64,000 bases of DNA from assembly GCA_019925105.1 (NCBI GenBank), contig JAHGAU010000026.1, positions 1 through 64,000 of the forward strand, given 5' to 3'. The position numbers and the translations under genes are program-made. This document shows positions 11,992 to 21,843 of this stretch, piece after piece. This stretch comes from Niebla homalea (Eukaryota > Ascomycota > Lecanoromycetes > Lecanorales > Ramalinaceae). Position 1 is the first letter of the stretch. Every line of letters starts with the position of its first letter. The notes under the pieces are model-generated. The model saw only the letters and a list, made by a program, of their open reading frames with translations, was not told where the DNA came from and ran no database searches.

Positions 11992-12054
11992 CTTGAGGGG
12001 CTTGAGGGGCTTGAGGGGCTTGAGGGGCTTGAGGGGCTTGAGGGGCTTGAGGGG
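11992..12054. repeat. 9-bp minisatellite, seven perfect units
   Basis: The unit cttgagggg is repeated seven times without error and then decays (ctgaggggg). It lies in the leader of the 150-aa gene, between it and the divergent Zn2Cys6 regulator. On the minus strand one frame would read repeated Pro-Gln-Ala and another Pro-Leu-Lys, but the host frames lack other support, so I treat it as non-coding. Confidence 0.9.
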
Positions 12055-12305
12055 CTGAGGGGGTGGAAGAGAGGAAGAAGCAGAATTTTGTAAACACACA
12101 GTCGAGCCCTAGAATTACGTCATCAGTCAGTGACCTCGAGTTAAACTCCAAATGGGTCAGCGACACTTTGGACGAAACACTCTGCCATCCCTCGTTCGCG
12201 ATCAGGGATTATCGTACAACTTATTGAGAAGAGTGATGTCAATAGCTCGACGAGGCTGACCGAGCCTCTTCTGCCCGTCAATCCAATGCCGCCGCCCATT
12301 TACAA

Positions 12306-14663
12306 ATGTCTGCAAGCCATGATCTTCTAGCTCAAGTGTCGAATACTCTTCGGCGAAATGGCAAACTGGCCTCATGTGAACCCTGTAGGAGATCTAAGTT
12401 GAGTTGTGATCACGTCAGTCCAATATGTGGACGATGCCAGAGAAGACGTCAGCCTGGCCGCTGCATTTACCTCCCAGCGCACATGAGTAAGATCACGCAG
12501 AGGGGACCAATTGACAAAGAGCATCCTAAGTCTGGTGGGGAGGCTGCACCTGGAAATTTTCAGGTTGGAAAGGTCCATCCGGTGCATCCTCAAGAGGAGA
12601 ACATTCCATTCCCACCTGCTACAGCTGGCTTTCTTGGTTCGACAAGCTTTCAGGCTGCCTTTGACTATAGCAAGACTGATGAGATCGATGTCATGCACCA
12701 AAACAGCAATGCAAACATTCGTGGCGTCTCGGCTTCGACCAAAGCTCCTGGTCTGGAGTCGCAGAGAACTCGAGAGGGAGCAGAGGTCCTTGCAGTCCTG
12801 ATGTCAATGTCAACTCACATGAAAAGTCTTGAACGCTGGTACTTGTTGGAGGAAGTCTCAGGGGCGGACCTCTTCATCCACGAGTGTATAAGTTATGTGA
12901 CACAGCAGTCCAATAATGGGTCTGCCCAAGGGTTGCTCTCTTTGGCCCACAGGATCGCAATGAGAACAGCCGAGCCATCGCCCTTCTACTTCAAGAGCAC
13001 CTTGCAGGACTTTGTGAACTTCATCTCGGGTGATGAACTATGTTGGGAGCCAATAGGGATAATGCTTGACATCGCAGGCATGAGCGCCTTGATTGTGAAT
13101 GAAGTCAGAGACCTCGACGATCATAGAATGGATATCGATTGGTTGCAAATGGCTCGTACATTCTTTCAAGCGGGCTCAAAGTGCGTCGAATTCTGTAATG
13201 AATATGGCCATCTCAACGACCTTGGCATGAATCTTATGATCCTCGATCTCGTGCTGCATACTCAGATCAATGGCGATGCAGGTCTGCCATCACATATCTT
13301 TGATCCAGTGAACGTACTGACTCCTGTAGACTACATGAGCTGGCGAAAGTTGGGAGGTACGAACACCACTAGGTCTCACAGACACATTACTCATTATCCC
13401 CAGATGTGACAGCTGCAATTTTCGCTCTCGGATTTCATCAAGAGCCTGATCCCAACGCTGGCCATCCCTTCTTCATGTGCGAGTTGCGCAAGCGTGCCTT
13501 TTGGCTGGCGTTTCTATTGGATAAAAGTATGGCGACCTTCTTCGGACGACCTCCTTTGATCAATAGCAAGTTCTGCTCCGCCGTGTTACCCTTGGACTTG
13601 CCTCTTGAGGCTCTCGGCCTCACCGGAGATGACTTGGCTACACGCCTTGATGAGTTGGGTGCGGAGGGCTGGCATCCCGGGAAAACACTCAACAGATCTA
13701 CTTGGATGCGCAGCACGTCAATATGCCTAGGTGTCCGAGAAAAGGCCCTTGAGCTTTCACTCGGCCCGAAAAATGACCAGCTCGAGATGAAGGCCAAGTG
13801 AGAACTTTGCAACGCTCTTGGTCACCATAAAGAGATCGATACTAACAGCTATATAGATTGCTCTTGCAGACGAACCAGGAAATATACGAGGATCACCTTC
13901 CATCCAAAATGCGAGATAAGAATGATCAGTGGACAGATGAGAGAACCGGGGCTGGTAATTTCTTCGTCCTACACACACGCTTGGAGTTTCTCTATACCGA
14001 CTTCTTGATGCACAAAACCTTGGTCCGTCGGGCGCGACTCCCACCGCAAGATCTGATCAACGTGTCCGAAACACTTCTCTCAACTCTTCTTGTGCTCATG
14101 AATAATCGCCATCGATTAGGCTCTTACGGTGCTTTGGATCTATCTTGGCTTGTAAGTCGTGACATCAATCAGAAGACCTACAGCATGACTTCATCCTAAC
14201 ACTTTTGATATAGATTTCGCTATTCGGGTTGGCAGCGGCCGGCGTCCTCGCTCTTGAGCTCTTACAGCGGTCAAGCGCTCATCATAGTGATAGCGTAGAT
14301 TTTCCACGGTCTCAAGTGATCCAGCAATTGAGCGTCATGATCTCATCCATCGACGCGGTCATTCGGCCTCCGCATGGGAACCATGAGATTTGCTTACAAG
14401 CAAAGAAATCCATATCAGCGATTCTAGACACTGTCTTGAGTAACGATACCACGGGTTCGAACAATGTCAACCCTGGTTTCAATGATCAGCCCCTCAGTGA
14501 AGGAAACGAAACACCCGCGTCCGGGAACGTAGCCATGGCTCAGAACGTCGAACCTGAAGACGCCGAACTAGGTGATCAACAATGGCTTGAGGATAATTTC
14601 GATATGGACTTCTGGACGAACTTGGAGGACCATCCTTTGCTTGTCTGGCCAGATATGATTTGA
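12306..14663 (+). CDS. Zn(II)2Cys6 fungal-specific transcription factor
   Basis: Exons 12306-13356, 13404-13797, 13857-14151 and 14214-14663 join in frame through three GT...AG introns of 47, 59 and 62 nt, giving 729 aa. The binuclear zinc cluster is at residues ~24-51: CEPCRRSKLSCDHVSPICG followed by RCQRRRQPGRC, i.e. C-x2-C-x6-C-x6-C-x2-C-x8-C. The middle region has the fungal-specific regulatory domain signature (TAAIFALGFHQEP; FFMCELRKRAFWLAFLLDKS; MATFFGRPPLINSKFC). The C-terminus is acidic and aromatic (LEDNFDMDFWTNLEDHP), a plausible activation segment. All parts of the family architecture are present and unbroken, in contrast to its degraded neighbours. Target genes cannot be inferred; no metabolic cluster surrounds it. 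Confidence 0.92.
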
Positions 14664-14746
14664 GAATCCCTTAACTTCCGTATCAGACTTGCTTCACGAA
14701 GCCCCGCCGAGAGGCAGTGAGCTCAATTGACACGGTTCCAGAGAAG

Positions 14747-15792
14747 TCACCAACCACCGGCTCCGGAACCCGGAAGGATCTCTGAAGCATCGCCTTCGAA
14801 GAACCAACCTGCTTTTCGCAGACTCCTTGCTTCTTTGTAAGCATCCATGTTGATGACTGCGACTGTTACGCCTCTTTGCCTTGCGTATTCGATGTATCCT
14901 GCGGCAGGATACACTTTCGTGTATGTACCAATCACGAGCATTGGACCAGCCTTCTCAGAACCTTGAATGAAGATATCGATGGTTATCAAAGTGTCTTCGG
15001 GCCGATGGCTCGCCGAGCCAGACGACGCCAGTTCTTTGCAAGCCCTTCCGGTATCTAGGGCACACCGGGATGTCACCGCTTTTGAAGTGCGGAGGGAGGA
15101 CTTTCGCGTTGCTTGTATCGACGTACTCATTCCTTGATGGTGTCTATCAAAGGGCGTCGCGTTGTTCAGTACCGCAAGGCATTACAGGCTCTTAACCCCG
15201 AAGGAAGACTTCTTTGTCAGTGCTGCCAAGACGGAAAAGACGGGGTCCCCAAAGCTCTACTCGATAAAGGCGTAGCTTTTGGCACTGCACTCGATGTCAG
15301 AAAGAGAGCCGTGTGATCGATGCAGCTGGGAAGACGAATTCCCTGACCTTTCACTGAGACATAGCAGCGTGGAATGAGACCGAATTGGTTCATCGCTTTG
15401 TATGAGGCGGGAGTCGCTTACCATCAACATTCGGAGTGATGGTGATAATATCACTGAATCGCCTTGACAGCTCAGAAAGTGCAAAGTGTCCGGCATTGGG
15501 TTGCGCATCCAAGGCGCTGTCTCTTCGATAAGTATAGAATGCCAAATCAGACCAGATACCTCTCGAATACTCCCGCCGTCGCAAGAGACGTAGCGTTGTG
15601 ATTGCGCCAGAGCCCGCCGGCACCTTGAAAGGTCGGAAGACCGGAGGCAGCGGAGAGACCTTCGCCAACGAGGACGAGGATTTTACGCGAAAAGACAAGG
15701 TGAGTTGAGAAACTTCCGGAGAAGCTTTTTGGATTGCTTGTGTCAGTGGCTTCTTTTGAGGGTACCGTGGTGGCTCTCTTGCCTTTGGGCAT
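14747..15792 (-). pseudogene. Sirtuin (Sir2-family NAD-dependent deacylase) relic
   Basis: Sirtuin landmarks occur in the right order but in different frames. From ATG 15792: [19 protein letters not shown] (the GAGxS motif, with Ala changed to Glu) and [14 protein letters not shown]; then AQPNAGHFALSELSRR and TPNVDG (normally TQNVDG); then QLHRSHGSLSDIECS with the catalytic His; PVCPRYRKGL, where the second zinc Cys is Tyr; GVVWLGEP; and VLVIGTYTKVYPAAGYI ... VAVINMD ... GWFFEGDAS. In-frame TAG and TAA codons interrupt the segment after the catalytic His, and frameshifts lie near 15570, within ~15100-15510 and near 15005. The Cys-to-Tyr change (TGC to TAC) is of RIP type. Several zinc ligands and the GTS motif are lost, so this is a dead gene rather than sequencing noise alone. 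It is convergent with the Zn2Cys6 gene. Confidence 0.82.
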
Positions 15793-17499
15793 GTTACCGT
15801 CTTTTTCTTTGGTTCTCTCACAGCTTGTCTCACCAAAGAGTCAAAGCAAAACCATCCTGAAGCCAGCGGAACAAGTTATGACTCATGGTGTGGCGTTCAG
15901 ATCGTGCCTTGAAGGTGCTTGATCCTTACTGAATCACTCTCGATAGGCGCCGAGGAAGTCTTTCCCGCCATTTCGCAGAGCTTTGCCCGAAGAAACGCCA
16001 GCTGGAGTATCTCTTGTAATTGTAGGCCACTATCAGACACAGTGAACAGAAGTAAGCTTGCAGGGGCTAACCAGGAGCCTAGCGTCCAAAACCACGAAAA
16101 CCTCTGACTCTCTGCTAGGCATTACCGCGTCCGAAGTTTCACTATCGAGGCGTTGTTCGCCAATCTTCTCTAATAATGCATTCCATACGGGAGTCGAAGG
16201 GAAGGCGTCAGACTGCGTGGACGTTGGTCATTATTTGATGGGCAGAAAAGCTCGTGAAGTTATGACAATTCTTCTTTCAGCCTGCAGAAAAACCCGGAAA
16301 GCAACGGCAAGCGAGCTTACATACATGAATGTGGCGTTTTTCGCGCCGTTGGGTAGCATTGGACGTAATTCTCGGCCAATCTGAGAGACCTACGCCGCAC
16401 AGACATCGTCTCAACTCAACGCGTGAAATGTGGATCATCAACCTCACATGCTGACTGAAAGTCTTTCTCTATAGTCATCTCGGCTTACTAATTGTATGAG
16501 ACTGACGCCCCTCTCGCCTAGTGCATGTATATGGCATTCAGATACTTGCTTTTCCACATAAGAGGCTATACTTGCGAGCAAAGTCTACCTACAACCAGAG
16601 GGATTTGATCGGCGGAGAGGATAGTTCCAACCATAGATGATCGGAAGTCGCCGAGATCAGATGTCCATCCTGGATCTGCAAGGCTGAGTCTACCAATAGT
16701 CCATCTCCAGAGGTAGACAAACAACATTAACGAGACAGCTTTACCTCTGACACGTTTGCCTCTGACATGTCTCTTTGACCCGCTAGCAGTACTTCCTGTG
16801 CTCCCTTTCAGAAGGCTCGCTTGTCCACTCGCGCCAATCAGGATATTACTTGTTTACACAGCTCATATCCGGTTGATGCACGGTCGTGAGTTCTGTATTG
16901 TAACTGACCTCCTGTCACGTTTGATGGATGCAACGACGATGTGCTGCCTCTTGAATTTGACCCCTTGCGAGCATCCATGCTAGCAACCACGTTGGCGCGA
17001 GGAAGTCCGACAATAATCCATCCACCGGTGGCTCCCACCATCGCTTTTCGATCCTATCAAATAACATTAGGAATGGACACAAGTGAACGCCCGTGCGTAC
17101 GACAAGAGAAAGGAGGGTGTTTAACCGGTGCTATTGGCTCTGCAGGACAGCTAGCCCTGTGGCACCGCTTTAATATGGCGTCGTCTTCCCCTCAACTTGC
17201 ATACTCAGGTGGTACTGTGCCTGAACCTTTCATTTCGATGTCATTGGAAGAATAAGGTCACAGTCTTGTCTCTGTGGAGCCCTCAATGTAAGCTTGGGTA
17301 AGAGTGGGTTTGTCCAAAGACATAAAACCCCCCGAGCTCCGTCTCAATCGATTCTAATCAGTCTCATCACAGCAAGATTCAGCAAAAACATCATAGTTTT
17401 CCAGAGAAACACTTCATAATCTACTATAGCTCGACGTCCTCCCTTTCGACCTTATTCAGCATACTCCAGCAAATCAAGTTTCTCCCAATCGCCACGACC
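15793..17499. other. Intergenic, nothing recognised
   Basis: No gene supported. Close to the small secreted protein gene there is a plausible promoter region with a cataaaa box near 17319 and a pyrimidine-rich leader (17445-17499). Elsewhere only short frames. Confidence 0.4.
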
Positions 17500-17922
17500 A
17501 TGCACTTCACGCTTCCTACAGCCATTTTCCTTGCCATCTCGGCCCTCGAAGCCGTTGCACTTCCCAAGGCTGCAACTCCAATGGCCAAACGTTTCACTTC
17601 AGGGCAATGCGGCGTCCATGTCACCCAGTACCAGAAGAACGAAGGTCCCGGAGACAAGTCCGTATACCGCCTCGATATCACGATCAAGGACGCTATCGGT
17701 GCCATCATCGGTGGTGTCAAGACCGCCGATGCTCCTGACAACGCTTCTGTGGATGTTGATAGCCAGCTTCCGGACGTGTTTGTAGCCACGGTCGGATATA
17801 TCGATAGTGATCCCATCCATTTCGGTTACGCCGGCCAAAACTTTGAAAGCAGTACTGGGCAATGCAGACAAGGGGCGTATGACAGTGGGAGTAGGAATAT
17901 TGACTGCGGCTTTAGCTGCTAG
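17500..17922 (+). CDS. Small secreted protein, four cysteines, effector-like
   Basis: Single-exon 140-aa protein. Residues 1-20 are a signal peptide (MHFTLPTAIFLAISALEAVA). A dibasic Lys30-Arg31 follows a short Ala/Pro-rich stretch and fits a Kex2 site, suggesting a mature chain starting near Phe32. The mature part has four cysteines (37, 122, 136, 140), enough for two disulfides, and alternating hydrophobic segments (HVTQYQKNEG, SVYRLDITIKDAIGAIIGGV, VFVATVGYIDSDPIHFGYAG) that suggest a beta-rich fold. No enzymatic motif. Size, secretion and paired cysteines resemble fungal secreted effectors or cell-surface proteins, but role is inference only. Intact and isolated between two gene-poor stretches. 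Confidence 0.8.
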   Translation: MHFTLPTAIFLAISALEAVALPKAATPMAKRFTSGQCGVHVTQYQKNEGPGDKSVYRLDITIKDAIGAIIGGVKTADAPDNASVDVDSQLPDVFVATVGYIDSDPIHFGYAGQNFESSTGQCRQGAYDSGSRNIDCGFSC

Positions 17923-18475
17923 GGATATTAAAGCACGCGCAATGGGGGAGGGTAATTGCGAAAGAGAGGCAGTGATGGGTTGTATGACGGTTGGTTATTG
18001 CACATAGAGGTCTCAATCTGTCTGAAGGAGGAGTCACCACGCTCATTAAGCTCGACAATAGCTACAAAGTCAATCACACTCGTTTAATCGCTCAACTTCC
18101 TTCACCCCGGAAGTCTTTCTTACTACGACCACATCTGCAGCATCAGCAATGAATTATTCTCCCATTTCGTTTTTTTCCCCTGTCTTTACTCTTTTCATAA
18201 TGTTTTGCCTGATAACGCCTCGATCCTCAGCCCAAAAACATCAGATCGAACTCCTTAATAGTATGACGAGTTTGCTTACACTCGCGCTGCCGCCGGCGTA
18301 AGGAAGGAGGCAGAAAGAAAACTTGTCCCGTGTGACTGACGATTAGCTGACGTCTGAATGACATATAAAAGGCAGAGCCTTTAACTATCCTTCCCTATTC
18401 AAACCAATGACAGCCGCTCTCCATGCGCTTGCCCCTTCCGCTGGATTCTCTGCGCCTGCTGCTAGCGATACCATC
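17923..18475. other. Intergenic between convergent genes
   Basis: About 550 bp between the stop of the small secreted protein and the stop of the first zinc-finger gene. Contains T-rich stretches near 18160-18200. Nothing else recognised. Confidence 0.4.
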
Positions 18476-19180
18476 TCATGGCCTATATTGCTCTCCACAC
18501 CTCCCACACCATCCGCACTTCTTATCGCACATCGTCAAGTCCCTACCACCACCCTCCGGCATATCCGGCACCTTGGAAGACGGCCCCTCTTTCTTTCCCT
18601 TGTAAGCAGCAACCAACTCATCCTCCGTATATGCACCAGCCTTGATAAATTCCACCGGTTGCGAAAGAACCGGCACCCCGGGCTGAGAAGGTGGAGTCGG
18701 AATAGTGCTGCTGCTCCCTACGACGTTTTCTGTGAATCTACAATACTAATTTCGACAGATGTCAACGCCTGCTCCGACCCAACATACGCATGCAACGGGG
18801 AAAAGACCAAAACATACCTGCACCTCACCAATCCCACTCCACATCGTCACCTGGGAGTCCACCTCCACGGCCGTCGCCATAGGGCAAGCGTCTTGTTCCG
18901 TCTGCGGAACGAGGTCAGAACTCTTATGCACTTGGGACATCTGTCGGTGCTGCATCATCGCCTCCGAGGACTTGAACAACCTGCCACACGAGCATGCACA
19001 TCGTTGCTCAGATGCGTGCTTTTCTTGGCAGTGCTGAAGCAGTGCAGAGCCAGAGTTGCACCTCTTGCCGCAGTGGTGGCATCGGCTCAGTTGGTAGGAT
19101 TCTTGGTGCTGGAGCAACGACGAGGTCGAGCCGAAGGATCTGCCGCAGTGGCAACGGTGGATGTTTTCTGCAGCGGGCAT
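18476..19180 (-). CDS. C2H2-variant zinc-finger protein with CGWC tail (paralog A)
   Basis: Exon 1 is 19180-18829 and exon 2 is 18729-18476. The donor is GTGAGG at 18828 and the acceptor CAG lies just before 18729; the join keeps frame and gives 201 aa. Residues ~10-85 hold three finger-like units: CHCGRSFGSTSSLLQH, the canonical CHHCGKRCNSGSALLQH...H (C-x2-C-x12-H-x5-H), and CSCGRLFKSSEAMMQH...H (C-x1-C-x12-H-x6-H). The C-terminus has MCDKKCGWCGRC, a C-x3-C-x2-C-x2-C cluster. The ATG at 19180 is chosen because it aligns with the start of paralog B (both MPxxxxHRCxCG). The frame is open further upstream to ~19384, but that stretch is not protein-like. Likely a nucleic-acid or protein-binding regulator; function unknown. 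Confidence 0.75.
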
Positions 19181-19515
19181 CGTATTAGGTTCGTGACTGA
19201 CCGCGGAGGTTGTTTGGGGATAATGTTGGTGACGGTTCGCAGAAAGGTCAGGGTCTGTGGAATGTGGTGTGGATGGGCGAGAACGTTGGTTTACATAAAC
19301 GCAGGTGCCATTGAATATAGTCACGATAGCAATGAGGGTTTGCTCTGATATTACGAGATGACGCATGAGAAGTGGATGATTCACTCCTGCTTATCCGAAT
19401 CAAGGAAAAACAGGCAAACCTTAAGACTGAACTCGTCATTCTCAGCAATCCCAATCACAACTCTTTCAATAACTGACTCAGGTCTGAATAGCTGACGAGA
19501 CTCAGCCTGCCTCAT

Positions 19516-20044
19516 TCATCTAAGATCTGCAGCATCATCGACGGTCTCCGCCCACCTCTCACGCGTGTCCAAACAACCACTGCACCACCCGCATTCTTCT
19601 TCGCACATGTCCTTATTCGAGTCATTAGCCTTAGACGATGACGCGAGAGCATTTGCTTGCTCCAGCTTCTGACGTTTCTGCTTGCGCTTCTTCTCATTAA
19701 AAGCTTGAACGGATTTGGCTTCGACGAATTTGACGGGCTGCCGACATGAAGCCGGTCTACTAGATCGGTTGACACTATCCGTGAAGGGGACGTACTAGTA
19801 AAGCATGTCAGTGTGGAGCCCCCAGATGATGACCGCGCGTAAAAGGAACACCTACGGGGACGTCGTCTCGAGAGCTCCGACATGCTTGCTGAAACACTTG
19901 AGTAATGGCAGACTCTTGACTTTTAAGTTTCTCGTGTGCTTTAGGGCCGTGGTGAGACATCGAGTCAGCTTGGTGCTGCGCGATTGCTGAAGAGGTCTTC
20001 AATGTTTTGCCGCAAGGGCAGCGGTGGCTCCGTTGATCTGGCAT
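19516..20044 (-). CDS. C2H2-variant zinc-finger protein with CGWC tail (paralog B)
   Basis: Exon 1 (20044-19856) and exon 2 (19794-19516) are joined across a 61-nt GT...AG intron in phase 0, giving 155 aa. The N-terminus MPDQRSHRCPCGKTLKTSSA is followed by IAQHQADSMSH, a C-x1-C-x12-H-x6-H finger matching those of paralog A. The C-terminal exon has a QPVKFVEAKS stretch matching QPVEFIKAGA of paralog A, a lysine/arginine-rich helix (NEKKRKQKRQKLEQ, possible nuclear localisation), and MCEEECGWCSGC, the same cysteine cluster as paralog A. The two genes are tandem, same strand, 335 bp apart, so they probably arose by duplication. The first dozen bases of this gene are the last ones covered by the inverted repeat; a second copy starts at 63989. 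Confidence 0.8.
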
Positions 20045-20856
20045 TGTGGTGAAGATGAGGAAGTGTCACACGCATGAGAAGATGAGCGGGCGTGAAAGTG
20101 TGTGTATTGAGTATGATCTGGATGAATAGACAAAAGACAAATAAAGGGTTAAGAACACTTCGCGTGCCAGGTGAATGTCTTGGCAATACTCGCATGAGGC
20201 ATTAAAATTACTCCATGCCTGCACCAACTAGGCTGACAGAAGGTCTTCTGTGAGAAGTGTGAGGAATGTACGAATAGAATGAGGATGTCGTTGGGTACGC
20301 AATGGTGTATGAGCGCGGTCGACCGGTTCGTACATGTATATAGAAATACCTACCATCCCCAATAAAAGAAACGATGCATGGACGCCGATGCCAGATGAGC
20401 CTTGCAATTAATAAAGGGCGAGTAAGTTGCAAGTCGTACATTGGAAGACTTACACCGTCCGGGAGCGTTGTTTGGGGAAAGAGTGCCAGCTGGAAGGCAA
20501 AAAGGTAGTACTAAGCACCGCTTCCAGTCCCATCATCTACAGTTTCACCGCCAGCGTAGAAGTATGATCGTCGGTGCGGGGTTTCCATGGCTTGGTAGTG
20601 GTGAGTCGGAAAGGTGACGCGATCTCGAGCTCCTTTGTGACTGTGAATGGTAAGCCCAATGAATTATCTTCCGATCCCAGCTGATTGGTTATCTTCATTA
20701 TTCAGTAGTATGTCGAGAAGGCATGTGGACCAATCTCAACGTAGGTGTAAAGCATGGAGTATTACTAAGCCGTCATGCAAGCGGTGCGAAGACACTCTCA
20801 TAGATTACCTCAGCTGGAGGTTTAAAAAAAACGCACCTCTTCCGGACTTTTATTAG
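20045..20856. other. Unmutated unique DNA inside the left arm
   Basis: Upstream region of zinc-finger paralog B, normal GC, duplicated at 63175-63988. A 77-codon minus frame (20208-20441, MYDLQLTRPLLIARLIWHRR...) is open here but broken in the right arm by one extra base in a G run near 63675. A different 62-codon frame is open only in the right arm. Neither has recognisable homology. The edge to AT-rich DNA at ~20857 is abrupt. Confidence 0.5.
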
Positions 20857-21838
20857 CTACCACCATATAAATATATTGAAGCCTTATATAACGTTTACTT
20901 CAAGTTAATATTACCTTTTAAAGTTCTTAAATTATATAATTTTAGAATTCTTAATATTTTCAATTAAAACGTTTATTATATTTATTTAACGTTAAATACG
21001 ATCCGGACAGTTTTATCCTTTATCCTTTTTACCGCCGTCCCTTTATAATAACCAGCTTACCGGCGGTATTATTATTTTAAAACGTTTTTATTACCGCCGT
21101 ATTAACTTTAAGGGTAACTTTAATATTAAAACGTTAATCCTTTAAGGGTTTTTATCTTAAAGTTCTTAACGGAGGATCCGTTTTAAAAATAAGATTAAAA
21201 ATTATATGGTATATAAATGTAAATTAATAATAATATATTATTAAAAGAATAAGGATATAAAGCTTAAGATATTAAGGAGAAAAAAAATTCAAATAATAAA
21301 ACGCTTTTTTTAGCTTTTAAATCGTTATTACCGTTCGCTTATCCGTAAAATTTAAGGGCCCGATTTAACTTATTAAAAAACCGGTATAAATAAAGTTTTA
21401 TATTAAAATAAATATTTACTTATAAAATAACTTACTTTGGACGGATTAAACGAAAAAATAAATTATAATATATAATAAAAAAATAAAGAAAATTAAGCCC
21501 GTTTATAAACTATTAAAGTTAATTATCTTTTTTATATATTAATCGTTATAAAAATAAAAAAAAGAAATATATAATCCGTAAATTTAAAAAAGGACGTTAA
21601 CTTAATTAATAATAAACCGTAATATAAGTTATCGTTTTTTAATATAAATATATTAAATAAAACCGTTTCCAATATTATCGTTATAAAGTATTTTTATCCG
21701 TAATTCTAAAATATTTATATTATTATTAAAAGTTATAAAGCCGGTATAAGTAATAAAAAGGCTATAATAAAAGGTTTTATATATAAGGAATTCTTTAATA
21801 ATATAAAGTTAATTTTAAATAAATTATAGTGAAATAAT
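20857..21838. repeat. Unidentified RIP-degraded repeat
   Basis: AT-rich DNA between the island edge and the first LTR element. It includes a ccgccgg-bearing stretch at 21030-21110. It is part of the DNA into which the gag-only element inserted. I cannot assign a family. The mirror lies at 62197-63172. Confidence 0.4.
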
Positions 21839-21843
21839 CCCGG

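Noticed and set aside
11896..12166. Pro-Gln-Ala and Pro-Leu-Lys repeat proteins
   Set aside because: They are two frames of the same 9-bp minisatellite with no supported start or downstream exon; judged non-coding leader.
18407..19348. 313-codon open frame on the + strand
   Set aside because: It is antisense to the two-exon zinc-finger gene; its text is His/Arg/Leu-rich without domains, while the minus strand has fingers, a fitting intron and a paralog next door.
18746..19384. Longer zinc-finger paralog A starting upstream of 19180
   Set aside because: The extension begins at a non-ATG codon and is not protein-like; the ATG at 19180 aligns with the start of paralog B.
1..20856. tRNA or rRNA genes
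   Set aside because: No cloverleaf with proper A and B boxes and no rRNA segment was recognised by eye; a covariance-model scan would be decisive.
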